Source of the DNA: Lysobacterales bacterium
GTDB lineage: Bacteria > Pseudomonadota > Gammaproteobacteria > Xanthomonadales > Xanthomonadaceae
NCBI GenBank assembly: GCA_016718605.1
Contig: JADKCY010000002.1
Span: 62,001 to 126,000 of the forward strand
Direction of reading: 5' to 3'
DNA: 64,000 nucleotides
The position numbers were made by a program, and so were the translations under genes. Shown here piece by piece: positions 25,963-33,977 of the stretch (within the stretch, counting starts at the first letter, position 1; every line of letters begins with the position of its first letter). The notes beneath the pieces were generated by a model. It was given only the letters and a program-made list of their open reading frames with translations, did not search any database and was not told the origin of the DNA.

Positions 25963-27206
25963 GGACGTGCAACGACCGCAGTGGTCCAGCGGTCGATCTC
26001 CGCGCGCTCTGTATCCGTCAAGCCGGTCATGTTGCCCGGCGGCATCACCTTCATCACGACCACTTGTTGGCGAATCTTGTCGCGATAGCTCTCAACTTGC
26101 TGCGGCGTGTCGAACATTGCGCCGAGCGGCGCGCTACCCATCAACCTGGGTTGTGCGGCGTGACACATCACGCAGCGTTGCTGGAAGATCGCATGGACGC
26201 GGCCCGTCTCGACCGGCGCACTATCAACGACTTGGACCGTTGAAACAGGATCACCTGCCGCAGCGCCATCCTCTATGGCTGAGACAGGATCGCTGTGCAC
26301 TGCCGGACGGGGCGCAGGCGCCATCCAGACCAGCAACCCGATCAGCAGGACCGCGCTCGCCAGCAGCAAGCCCCATGCCCGTTGCCCGCTGTGCCAGATC
26401 ACAAAAAACTGTCGGATCAAGGCCCCCACGGCCATGAAGCCAATCAAGATCCACGCCTTGTGCGGATGCGAACTCGCCGCCGCGAAGTGGACGCTAAGCA
26501 TGGCAAACACCACCGGCAAGGTGAAAAAGGTGTTGTGCACAGACCGTTGTTTGCCGCGTTTGCCGGGCAAGGCATCGGGCGTCTCGCCGCGCAACAGCGC
26601 GGCAACCATGCGTCGTTGTCCGGGGATGATCACCACGAACACGTTCGCTGACATGATGGTACCCAGTGCCGCGCCAACCAGCAGATAGGCAGCTCGCCCC
26701 GAAAACAGTTCGGTCGCGAGAAAGCTGAGTGCAATGATCCAGCCTGCCACCAGCACAACCAGAAGCCGATCGCGAAAGCCCACCGCGCGACACAGCAGGT
26801 CGTAGCCAAGCCAAGCCAGCGCCAGAAAGCCCAGCGCCAACCCCACCGCCTGTGTCTGCGTCCACGCCGCAATGTTCGGATCAATCATGTAGATCTGCGG
26901 CGAAGCCAGGTACATCACGCTGAGCAGCGCGAACCCGGTGATCCAGGTGGTGTAGGACTTCCACATCGACCAGTGCAGATCGGCGGGCATGCCGGGCGGC
27001 GCCAGCAGGAACTTCCGCTTGTGGTAGAAACCGCCGCCATGCACCGACCACAGATCGCCCTGAATGCCCTCGCCGCCTTCGCGCGGCGGTTTGAGCGCAC
27101 GATCCAACATGACGAAATAGAACGATTCGCCGATCCACGCCATCGCCGCGACGACGTGGAACCAGCGCAGCAGAAACGCGGCTGCATCAAGTAGAAATGC
27201 CGTCAT
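25959..27206 (-). CDS. puuD: Urate hydroxylase PuuD (cytochrome c-linked urate oxidase)
   Basis: A 415-residue inner-membrane protein with an N-terminal urate oxidase domain of about eight transmembrane segments (LRWFHVVAAMAWIGESFYFV, then LWSVHGGGFYHKRKFL) and a C-terminal cytochrome c domain with the heme site CVMCHAAQP and a distal Met in VMKVMPPGNM. It oxidises urate to 5-hydroxyisourate, giving electrons to the respiratory chain. The ATG at 27206 has a TTGAGGCGCGC leader. It lies 7 bases after uraH, whose enzyme takes the product, and overlaps the MBOAT gene by 4 bases. Confidence 0.92.
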   Translation of the reverse strand: MTAFLLDAAAFLLRWFHVVAAMAWIGESFYFVMLDRALKPPREGGEGIQGDLWSVHGGGFYHKRKFLLAPPGMPADLHWSMWKSYTTWITGFALLSVMYLASPQIYMIDPNIAAWTQTQAVGLALGFLALAWLGYDLLCRAVGFRDRLLVVLVAGWIIALSFLATELFSGRAAYLLVGAALGTIMSANVFVVIIPGQRRMVAALLRGETPDALPGKRGKQRSVHNTFFTLPVVFAMLSVHFAAASSHPHKAWILIGFMAVGALIRQFFVIWHSGQRAWGLLLASAVLLIGLLVWMAPAPRPAVHSDPVSAIEDGAAAGDPVSTVQVVDSAPVETGRVHAIFQQRCVMCHAAQPRLMGSAPLGAMFDTPQQVESYRDKIRQQVVVMKVMPPGNMTGLTDTERAEIDRWTTAVVARP

Positions 27207-27213
27207 GCGCGCC

Positions 27214-27567
27214 TCAACTGCCTCGATACGTGCTGTAGCTGAAGGGCGAGACCAGCAGCGGTACGTGAAAGTGCGCGTTGGCGTCTGCAATGCCGAAGCG
27301 CAGGTTCACCACATCGACAAAGCGCGGCTCGGGCACGTCCACGCCGCGTGCAGAAAAATATGCACCGGCTTCGAACTGCAGCTCATACACGCCTGCAACG
27401 AAGTCCGCGTTCTGCAGGATCGGCACATCACAGCGTCCGTCCGCATTGGTGTGTGTGGTGCGCAACAGAATGCGTGACTCGCCCTCGATGCGAAACAAGG
27501 CCAAGCGCACGCCAGCCGCCGGGCAGCCGTGCGCGGTATCCAGCACATGTGTGGTCAGTTTGCCCAT
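27214..27567 (-). CDS. uraH: 5-hydroxyisourate hydrolase (transthyretin-like)
   Basis: A 117-residue HIU hydrolase converting 5-hydroxyisourate to OHCU, the step after PuuD. The N-terminus MGKLTTHVLDTAHGCPAAGV and the C-terminal SPFSYSTYRGS are the two signatures of this transthyretin-like family (active-site His in TTHVLD, the YRGS tail). It has no periplasmic signal peptide. OHCU decarboxylase, which would follow in the pathway, is not in the window. The gene lies between adenine deaminase (35 bases upstream) and puuD (7 bases downstream). Confidence 0.94.
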   Translation of the reverse strand: MGKLTTHVLDTAHGCPAAGVRLALFRIEGESRILLRTTHTNADGRCDVPILQNADFVAGVYELQFEAGAYFSARGVDVPEPRFVDVVNLRFGIADANAHFHVPLLVSPFSYSTYRGS

Positions 27568-27602
27568 GATCGTCCCTGTCCTGAGTCGTTTCGCTGGCGC
27601 GT

Positions 27603-28643
27603 TCAGTTTGCGAAGCTAGCGCAATAGTCGTCGAGTTGCGTCAGCAATGTCGCGCGCTGCGCAGGACTGATGAAACTCGCCTCGAAGGCATTGGCGGCCA
27701 GGATGCGCGCATGATTGGCGTCAAGCCCCAAGGCATCGAAGGTGTCGATGAAGTTCTGGTTCATGTAACCGCCGAAGTAGGCTGGATCATCTGAGTTGAT
27801 GGTCGCCACCAGACCGGCGTCCAGCAAATCGCGCAGGTTGTGTTGCGCCAGGCTCGGGAAAACGCAGAGCTTGAGGTTGGACAGCGGGCAGACGGTCAAT
27901 GGAATGCGTTCCTTGACCAATCGCGCCACCAGCGCCGGGTCTTTCAGGCTTTGTACGCCGTGGTCGATGCGCTCGGCCTTCAGCACATCCAACGCGCCCC
28001 AGATATAACTCGGCGGCCCTTCCTCACCCGCATGAGCGACCACGCGCAAGCCCAATTCGCGCGCCTTGGCAAACACACGGGCGAACTTCTCTGGCGGATG
28101 ACCCACTTCGCTGGAATCCAGGCCCACACCGACGATGCGGTCCAGGAACGGCTCAGCTTGCGAGAGCGTGTCAAACGCGGCTTCCTCGCTGAGGTGGCGC
28201 AGAAAACACAGAATCAGCTTGGCGCTGATGCCCAACTCGACCTGCGCACGATCCACCGCGCGACTCAATCCTGCCATCACCTCGGCCATCGGCACACCGC
28301 GATCGGTATGCGTCTGCGGATCGAAGAACAGTTCCGCATGCACGACGTTGTCGGCCTTGGCGCGCAGAAAATACGCCCAGGCCATGTCGAAGAAGTCCTC
28401 GGCCTTCAACAACACGCTGGCACCGGCGTAGTAGATGTCGAGAAAGCTCTGCAGATCGGTGAACGCGTATGCTTCACGCAAGGCATCGACGCTCGGATAG
28501 GCGAGTTGCACCCCATTGCGCTGCGCCAGCGCAAAGATCAGCTCAGGCTCCAGCGAACCCTCGATGTGGATGTGCAACTCGGCCTTGGGAAGGCCGCGCA
28601 AAAACGCATGCAGGCGTTCCCCGCTGAGGGCTGGCAGTGTCAT
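27603..28643 (-). CDS. Adenine/adenosine deaminase family protein
   Basis: A 346-residue zinc amidohydrolase of the adenosine deaminase family. Metal ligands are in LPKAELHIHIEGSLEPE, RVVAHAGEEGP and LVATINSDDPAYFGGY, with ERIDHGVQSLKD and TVCPLSNLKL between. The HIEGSLEPE start and ELFFDPQTHTDRGV resemble the bacterial adenine deaminase branch more than true adenosine deaminase, so conversion of adenine to hypoxanthine is the better guess. The ATG at 28643 has a GGGGAGATAG site; the frame is open to 28865. It leads a minus-strand run with uraH and puuD, consistent with purine catabolism. Confidence 0.85.
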   Translation of the reverse strand: MTLPALSGERLHAFLRGLPKAELHIHIEGSLEPELIFALAQRNGVQLAYPSVDALREAYAFTDLQSFLDIYYAGASVLLKAEDFFDMAWAYFLRAKADNVVHAELFFDPQTHTDRGVPMAEVMAGLSRAVDRAQVELGISAKLILCFLRHLSEEAAFDTLSQAEPFLDRIVGVGLDSSEVGHPPEKFARVFAKARELGLRVVAHAGEEGPPSYIWGALDVLKAERIDHGVQSLKDPALVARLVKERIPLTVCPLSNLKLCVFPSLAQHNLRDLLDAGLVATINSDDPAYFGGYMNQNFIDTFDALGLDANHARILAANAFEASFISPAQRATLLTQLDDYCASFAN

Positions 28644-28752
28644 GGCTATCTCCCCGATTCTGGCCGAGGAGTCTGCCGCAAAGCACGCGCGCTGCCCAGC
28701 CATCAGGAGGTTGCAGACCGCACTAGACACTGTGCATTCTTCACGCCTGATC

Positions 28753-29607
28753 ATGAGCCCATCGAATCCCAACCTCCCATCGCCCGGCCATTTTGGCGAT
28801 CGCGTGCTCGCATGGGTGATCGACTGGGTGCCGCTTGCCGGTCTAACCGGCGTGCTTGTATCCATCGATCTCCAATGGCTGTGGCTTCTGCTTCCTGCGC
28901 ATTGGGCTTACCACGTGATTTCGCTCGCCTCGGAAAAGCGCGCCACACCAGGCAAACAGGTCATGCACTTGCAGGTCGTTGATGCGAACGGGCAAGCACT
29001 CGGTATCGGTCGCGCCAGCCTGCGCTGGGTTGCGGGTGGCGTCAGTTGGGCGCTGCTCGGTCTGGGGTTTCTGCTGGCGCGCGCCAATCCGCGTGGACAG
29101 GCGATGCACGATCTGCTCGCTGACACCGAAGTGCGCAGCACACGCGTCGCTGCGGCCGCGACTATTGATCTCGCCAGGCCTTGGGGCGTCTGGCACTGGG
29201 CGGGCTTCCTGTTTGCCGCCGTTGCCGCGATGTACAGCATCGTGATCGCAATCGCCGCCATTCCGGTTTACCACAACTATCGGACACGGGCCGGGTTTGA
29301 TGCCTTGTTCGAAGCCACACGGCCCGCGCTGCGGGTTGCCGAAAAGGCGATGGACAAGGCGCAGTGTGCCGATGGCATTCGGCATGCCTCGCATGCGTGG
29401 ATGCAGGCCATCACGGTCGGCGGCAACTTTCCCGACTGCTGGGTCGAAGTCAAACTCAATTTTCACCCGGACATGCCCGAAGACGCCTGGGGTGGACACC
29501 TGTTGTGGACCGCCGACCTTTCCAGCTATCCCTCGCCTGGCGCACTGCGTTGCGAGGCAGATTTCAGCGTCATCGGTTTGAGCGAGCACTGCAACGGAAA
29601 CCCCTGA
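28753..29607 (+). CDS. RDD domain protein with pilin-like C-terminal half
   Basis: A 284-residue protein. Residues 1 to about 130 are an RDD membrane domain: FGDRVLAWVIDWVPLAGL with the conserved Arg and Asp, ATPGKQVMHLQVVDANGQ, and a second hydrophobic pair. After a linker, IAAIPVYHNYRTRAGFDALF strongly resembles the first helix of type IV pilins, followed by a soluble domain with cysteines in AQCADGIR, FPDCWVEVK and LRCEADF. No prepilin-peptidase site precedes the helix, so it is probably not cleaved as a pilin. Function unknown. It is divergent from adenine deaminase and converges on the glutaredoxin-like gene. Confidence 0.75.
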   Translation: MSPSNPNLPSPGHFGDRVLAWVIDWVPLAGLTGVLVSIDLQWLWLLLPAHWAYHVISLASEKRATPGKQVMHLQVVDANGQALGIGRASLRWVAGGVSWALLGLGFLLARANPRGQAMHDLLADTEVRSTRVAAAATIDLARPWGVWHWAGFLFAAVAAMYSIVIAIAAIPVYHNYRTRAGFDALFEATRPALRVAEKAMDKAQCADGIRHASHAWMQAITVGGNFPDCWVEVKLNFHPDMPEDAWGGHLLWTADLSSYPSPGALRCEADFSVIGLSEHCNGNP

Positions 29608-29616
29608 GCGCAACGC

Positions 29617-29991
29617 TCAAGGCACATCTTCCAGCAGGGTGCGCAGCTCACCGCACCGCAGCAACGCAGTCAAATCCTGTGCGCCGCCAATCAACACGCC
29701 GCGCACGAACACCATTGGAAATGTCGGCCAGCCGGTCCACATCTTCAGCGCATTGCGTCGTCGCCATTGGCTGAAATAGCCACCGTAGCCGATGTAGTGA
29801 TGTGCAATTCCCGCGCGGCGAAGCTCCGCGCTGGCGCGCATCACGAAGGGATTGGCAAACATCCCGACGACCACGACTGCATGTTGTGAGACAGCCTGCT
29901 CCACCTCGGCGACCACATCCGCATGCAACTGCTCGATTTTTGCGCGCACCGCCGGATGCACTCGGGTGCTGGCAAGGATGGATCGCGACAT
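29617..29991 (-). CDS. Glutaredoxin-like protein lacking the active-site cysteine
   Basis: A 124-residue protein whose C-terminal half, KMWTGWPTFPMVFVRGVLIG followed by GAQDL, matches the cis-Pro/glutathione-binding segment of monothiol glutaredoxins (WPTFPQ...VGG). Where those have the CGFS or CPYC motif, this protein has VVGMFANPFVMRAS, with no cysteine. It therefore cannot do ordinary thiol chemistry; a structural, glutathione-binding or regulatory role is possible. Its start lies 2 bases after the FG-GAP gene's stop on the same strand, so the two are probably cotranslated although one product is exported and the other is not. Confidence 0.75.
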   Translation of the reverse strand: MSRSILASTRVHPAVRAKIEQLHADVVAEVEQAVSQHAVVVVGMFANPFVMRASAELRRAGIAHHYIGYGGYFSQWRRRNALKMWTGWPTFPMVFVRGVLIGGAQDLTALLRCGELRTLLEDVP

Positions 29992-29993
29992 GG

Positions 29994-32108
29994 TCAGTAA
30001 CCCTCAAAGGAATCGGAAAAAACTCGTGCCCCGGAGAAGCGATACAGGTGATAGCCAAAACGCGCACCCACCACAATGTCCTCTCCGAACGCACTCGGTG
30101 CAGAAGCAATCGCGTAAGGCGCCATCGTCAGACCGAGCGACTCACTGCTGAACACGATACTGCCATCCTCCGCCAGCAGGCGAAAACGGTCACCTGCCAA
30201 AGCGCTCCAGCGCCGCGAGTCGCGCAGGTAATGCAACTGATAGACCGGCATCGGCAAGGCGTAGCTGCGAATCGGTACTCGCGTGGCGGCATCGTAGTGG
30301 GTGACCTGACCAAACGGATCGGCGAGCACAAACTCGGCGGACCCGGCGCCGAACCATGCGTAGCTCGACGCACCAATCGGCGTCTCGAAGGTCCAACTGA
30401 GCAGTCCGGTCTCGATCTCGAAGGCACGCAACCCGGTGGACAGCACCGCGACAATCTCACTTGGCTCCCCCTCTGCATCTCGCGTGACCAGCACGCTGGC
30501 GCCGTAGACATCACCCAGCGCCATGCTGATCGACTCCCACAACAGCGCGCCGGTCTGCAGGGAAAACACATGCAGCTTGCTGCCCACCGCGGGACTGGAC
30601 TCGCCACGCGTCAACACCACAATGTCATCAAGTCCATTGCCGTCGAAGTCGAGCAGCTCTGCGCCGACGATAGCCCTCCCATCCAGTGGTCGATTCGTCG
30701 AGTAATCACCAATCTGCAACTGGACAGCCGAATCGACACCATCGACAACCACAATCCGGCCGGACGAGATGGCCGTGCCCGCATAGATCGTTTCCCGTGC
30801 TGCGTCGCCATCCACCTCCCCCAGCAACACCCGTTGAGGCGTCTGGTAGAAAGGCTCATTGGCATTTCCAATCAACGCCGGTGAAGACCAATCGCGGCGA
30901 CGACTGAGCGCATCGAAGCGCTGCGCCCGGGTCGGCTGCACAGCAGACGCAGTGAAGATCTCGCGCGTGCCGTCGCCATTGACGTCACCGATCACTGGTG
31001 AGCGCGTTGCACCCGGCAAGGCTTCAAAGTCAATCCTGACGTCGCCTGTCGCGGCATCGAACAGCCGGATCAACTCCCCGGAGCCATACAAGATGTCTGG
31101 TGTGAACGCGACTTCCGGCGCGGCGTCGCCCATCAGATCAGCGACCACGACAGCGGCAACGCCGTGGCCCGGATTGTCGACCGAATAACGTTCGGCGCGG
31201 GTGTTCGCATCAAAGACCTTCACCGAGCCCCATCCGCCTTCGCCGACGATCAGGTCATCAAGGCCCACGCCATCCAGATCCGCCGCGATCACCTGGTCAA
31301 TGTCGAAGAACGTCATGTCCCACAGTGGCGACCAAGGGTCACTCTGGACGACCATCAACTGGGTGTCGCCGGCAGAGATCAGTTGCTTTGGACTACCCGG
31401 ATGCACTTGCCCGGAAGCCAGACCATGACCCAGTCCGTCGACATATGTCCATTCCGGCAGACGTGTTAGTCCGTCAAAGACCCTGCCGGGATAGCCAGCG
31501 ATCACGATCTCCAACGCAGGATCCGCGTCCAGTTGCGCGGCAAGCAGGTTGCTGCCGCCTACCCCCAGTGTCCACAGTGTCTGCCCCGTGGACGGGTCAA
31601 AAGCGACCGTGTCAGTGGACGTCGAAACCAATAGTTCCGATTTGCCATCCGCATCCACATCGGCAAGGGCCGCGCCGCCGATGTAATCCGGCAACGCGAA
31701 CCGTCGGGTGGCTTCGAGCGGCCAGCCTTCCAGCACCACCGCGTCCATGTGCCCACTGCCCCACGCAGTCGCACCCGTGATCAACACCAATGCGTTGCCT
31801 TCGGGACGCGACCAGGGCAGGAGTGCCTTTGCAGTCAGCACCGAATCCACCGCGACAAAGCTCTCGGTCGTCCATTGCGCGTTCCGCGCCGACAGCACCG
31901 TGACGGCGACCGGCCCTACACCCGTCGCTATTGCCAGCTCGGCCTTGTCATCACCACTGCCGTTGAACAAGGTGATCGCATTGAAGGTGCCATCCGCAAG
32001 CCCGAAAACATTGCTGTTCAAGTGCTGCAACGGTAAAGACTGACTCTGGGCAGCCAGCGGACCACTCAAAACACTCAAAGCAACGAGACAATTCAAACGA
32101 AAACGCAC
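29994..32108 (-). CDS. Secreted FG-GAP/VCBS-repeat protein with DSFE tail
   Basis: A 704-residue protein with a signal peptide (RFRLNCLVALSVLSGPLAAQ) and a chain of beta-propeller-type repeats marked by calcium-loop-like motifs: DVDADGKSEL, DLDGVGLDDL, DVNGDGTREI, DFDGNGLDDI. The C-terminus is FSGARVFSDSFEGY, one of the DGFE-type tails. An extracellular or surface role is inferred; nothing shows a catalytic site. The frame is open to a TTG at 32120, but GTG at 32108 has a TTGGAG site seven bases upstream and gives a normal signal peptide, so it is preferred. Confidence 0.8.
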   Translation of the reverse strand: MRFRLNCLVALSVLSGPLAAQSQSLPLQHLNSNVFGLADGTFNAITLFNGSGDDKAELAIATGVGPVAVTVLSARNAQWTTESFVAVDSVLTAKALLPWSRPEGNALVLITGATAWGSGHMDAVVLEGWPLEATRRFALPDYIGGAALADVDADGKSELLVSTSTDTVAFDPSTGQTLWTLGVGGSNLLAAQLDADPALEIVIAGYPGRVFDGLTRLPEWTYVDGLGHGLASGQVHPGSPKQLISAGDTQLMVVQSDPWSPLWDMTFFDIDQVIAADLDGVGLDDLIVGEGGWGSVKVFDANTRAERYSVDNPGHGVAAVVVADLMGDAAPEVAFTPDILYGSGELIRLFDAATGDVRIDFEALPGATRSPVIGDVNGDGTREIFTASAVQPTRAQRFDALSRRRDWSSPALIGNANEPFYQTPQRVLLGEVDGDAARETIYAGTAISSGRIVVVDGVDSAVQLQIGDYSTNRPLDGRAIVGAELLDFDGNGLDDIVVLTRGESSPAVGSKLHVFSLQTGALLWESISMALGDVYGASVLVTRDAEGEPSEIVAVLSTGLRAFEIETGLLSWTFETPIGASSYAWFGAGSAEFVLADPFGQVTHYDAATRVPIRSYALPMPVYQLHYLRDSRRWSALAGDRFRLLAEDGSIVFSSESLGLTMAPYAIASAPSAFGEDIVVGARFGYHLYRFSGARVFSDSFEGY

Positions 32109-32248
32109 GCCGATCTCCAATCGAAATCCGTCACTGCAGCGGCGGCGAGAATAGCAGGCCGTTGCAGCGACCTGATCGTCGTCGCCAACTGACTTGAACC
32201 GACAAAGCGCTGCTAGACTCGGCCCACCTCAACAGCTGGGAATGTGTC

Positions 32249-33946
32249 ATGCGCCATCAATCACGTCTGCTGATCGTTCCCACCCTGCTTTCCGGTTTGG
32301 CGTGCTCTACCCCGCTCCTGGCACAGGTCGTCTACAGCGAGAATTTCCGCTCGCCGACCATGCCTGGCACGGACGGCATCACGCCCTGCAACACCGGAGC
32401 AGGTGGTGCTGGCACCTACGAGTTCCCGGTCGGTTGGCTGTTGCGCAACGTCGACAATGGGACACCCGCTGGCAACGTCGCGTACATCAACGACGCGTGG
32501 GAAGTCCGCGAGGACTTCCAGTTGGAAGTCAATAATTGCGTTGCCTTCAGCACGTCCTGGTACACGCCGCAAGGCACGGCCAACGACTTCATGTGGTCGC
32601 CGCCGATCACCGTACCCGGCGGCGGTGCCAGTCTTTCCTGGCGTGCGAGAGCCTACGACCCGCTCTATTTGGATGGCTATGAAGTTCGCGTCATGACTGT
32701 CGTTCCTACGGGCGGCACGGGAACCATTGGCAACCAGATCACCAACAGCACGATGGTTTTTTCCATTGGCGCCGAACAAACCACGTGGACAACCCGCAGT
32801 GTGGATCTGACAGCCTTCGCTGGCCAGAGCGTGTATGTCGGGTTCCGAAACAATACCTTCGACAAATTCGTGCTGGTCATCGACGATGTCAGCGTGATTG
32901 GGACTGCACCGAATCTTGCCGCCCAGTCGCCCATCCCGATCCTCCCCTACACCTACGTCCCAGTGGCATTGGGGTACACGCCCGCCTTGGGTGTCTCCGG
33001 ATCGAACGTCGGTGGCGCAACCCTCACTGACGTCGTTGCGAGCGCTCAACTGGTGCGTGACGGACTGGATGAGGGCGCGGCCTTTGCGTCGAGCAGCGCG
33101 GTCGCCAGTCTGGCGATTGGTGCAACGGCACCGGTTCCTTTCGGAACCGCACCCGCCACGTTGTCCGGAACTGGCACGTGGCTGGTTCGCTATTCGGTTG
33201 CTGCCACACAATCGGAAAACCCGGGTGTGTTGGGCGACAACATCGTCGAATCGACGACCGTCGTGGTCAATGAAACCGAGTTGGCGCGCCATGAGGGCAT
33301 GCCCGTCTCAACACTCGGCATTGGTGCCGGGAACGGTGGCGAGCTGGGTGTGCAGTTCACTCTGCCGAACGATGCCGTGTTCGCCGGCGTGCGCATCAAC
33401 TTGGGTGCGAAAGACACAGAAGTCGACGATGGCGCGGGCGGTATGCGTCCCAGCACTTGGGGCGGCGCCCCGCTGGTCGCCAACCTTCGAGCGTACGATA
33501 CCGTCAACAATCGTCCCGGCGAGTTGATCGATACCACGGTCACTGGCAGCGCCGTCTTCGAAGCGGCGACCTACAACCTCGCATTTATTGGTGGCCCGCA
33601 GTTACTTGCCGCCGGCACCTATGTCGTCACTGTCAACGAGCCGATTCTGGCTACGTTCGCCGCAGATGGCACGCTGCCGCTGACCATGCACACCGATCGG
33701 TTTGAGGCAGGCACGGTGTGGGTCAATTGGCCGACCAGTCCCACTGGCAACTGGGCGAATGCCGAGAGCTTTGGTGCCGCATTCGCACGCACCCCAAGCA
33801 TTTCCCTGACGACGTCACTGGCACTATTGAAGGACGGCTTCGAGGAAATCGTGCCCATCCGTATGCCTGACCGCGCTGCCAACGCAACCCGGCGCAATGC
33901 GGAAGCGCTCCCGCACCTGATGTTGGCGGCACCCAAGCCGCGCTGA
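32249..33946 (+). CDS. Secreted choice-of-anchor J domain protein
   Basis: A 565-residue exported protein: signal peptide (LLIVPTLLSGLACSTPLLAQ), then a jelly-roll domain of the cleaved-adhesin/choice-of-anchor J type (NDFMWSPPITVPGGGASLSW, then DLTAFAGQSVYVGFRNNTFD and LVIDDVSVIG). A second beta-rich region follows. Near the end is LALLKDGFEE, the same tail motif as four neighbours, but about 30 basic residues continue beyond it (ending PHLMLAAPKPR), so the tail is not terminal here. Probably extracellular. It is divergent from the FG-GAP gene over a 140-bp gap. Confidence 0.78.
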   Translation: MRHQSRLLIVPTLLSGLACSTPLLAQVVYSENFRSPTMPGTDGITPCNTGAGGAGTYEFPVGWLLRNVDNGTPAGNVAYINDAWEVREDFQLEVNNCVAFSTSWYTPQGTANDFMWSPPITVPGGGASLSWRARAYDPLYLDGYEVRVMTVVPTGGTGTIGNQITNSTMVFSIGAEQTTWTTRSVDLTAFAGQSVYVGFRNNTFDKFVLVIDDVSVIGTAPNLAAQSPIPILPYTYVPVALGYTPALGVSGSNVGGATLTDVVASAQLVRDGLDEGAAFASSSAVASLAIGATAPVPFGTAPATLSGTGTWLVRYSVAATQSENPGVLGDNIVESTTVVVNETELARHEGMPVSTLGIGAGNGGELGVQFTLPNDAVFAGVRINLGAKDTEVDDGAGGMRPSTWGGAPLVANLRAYDTVNNRPGELIDTTVTGSAVFEAATYNLAFIGGPQLLAAGTYVVTVNEPILATFAADGTLPLTMHTDRFEAGTVWVNWPTSPTGNWANAESFGAAFARTPSISLTTSLALLKDGFEEIVPIRMPDRAANATRRNAEALPHLMLAAPKPR

Positions 33947-33977
33947 ACGCCGGTCAGTCCGAGCACATGAGTCCGTC

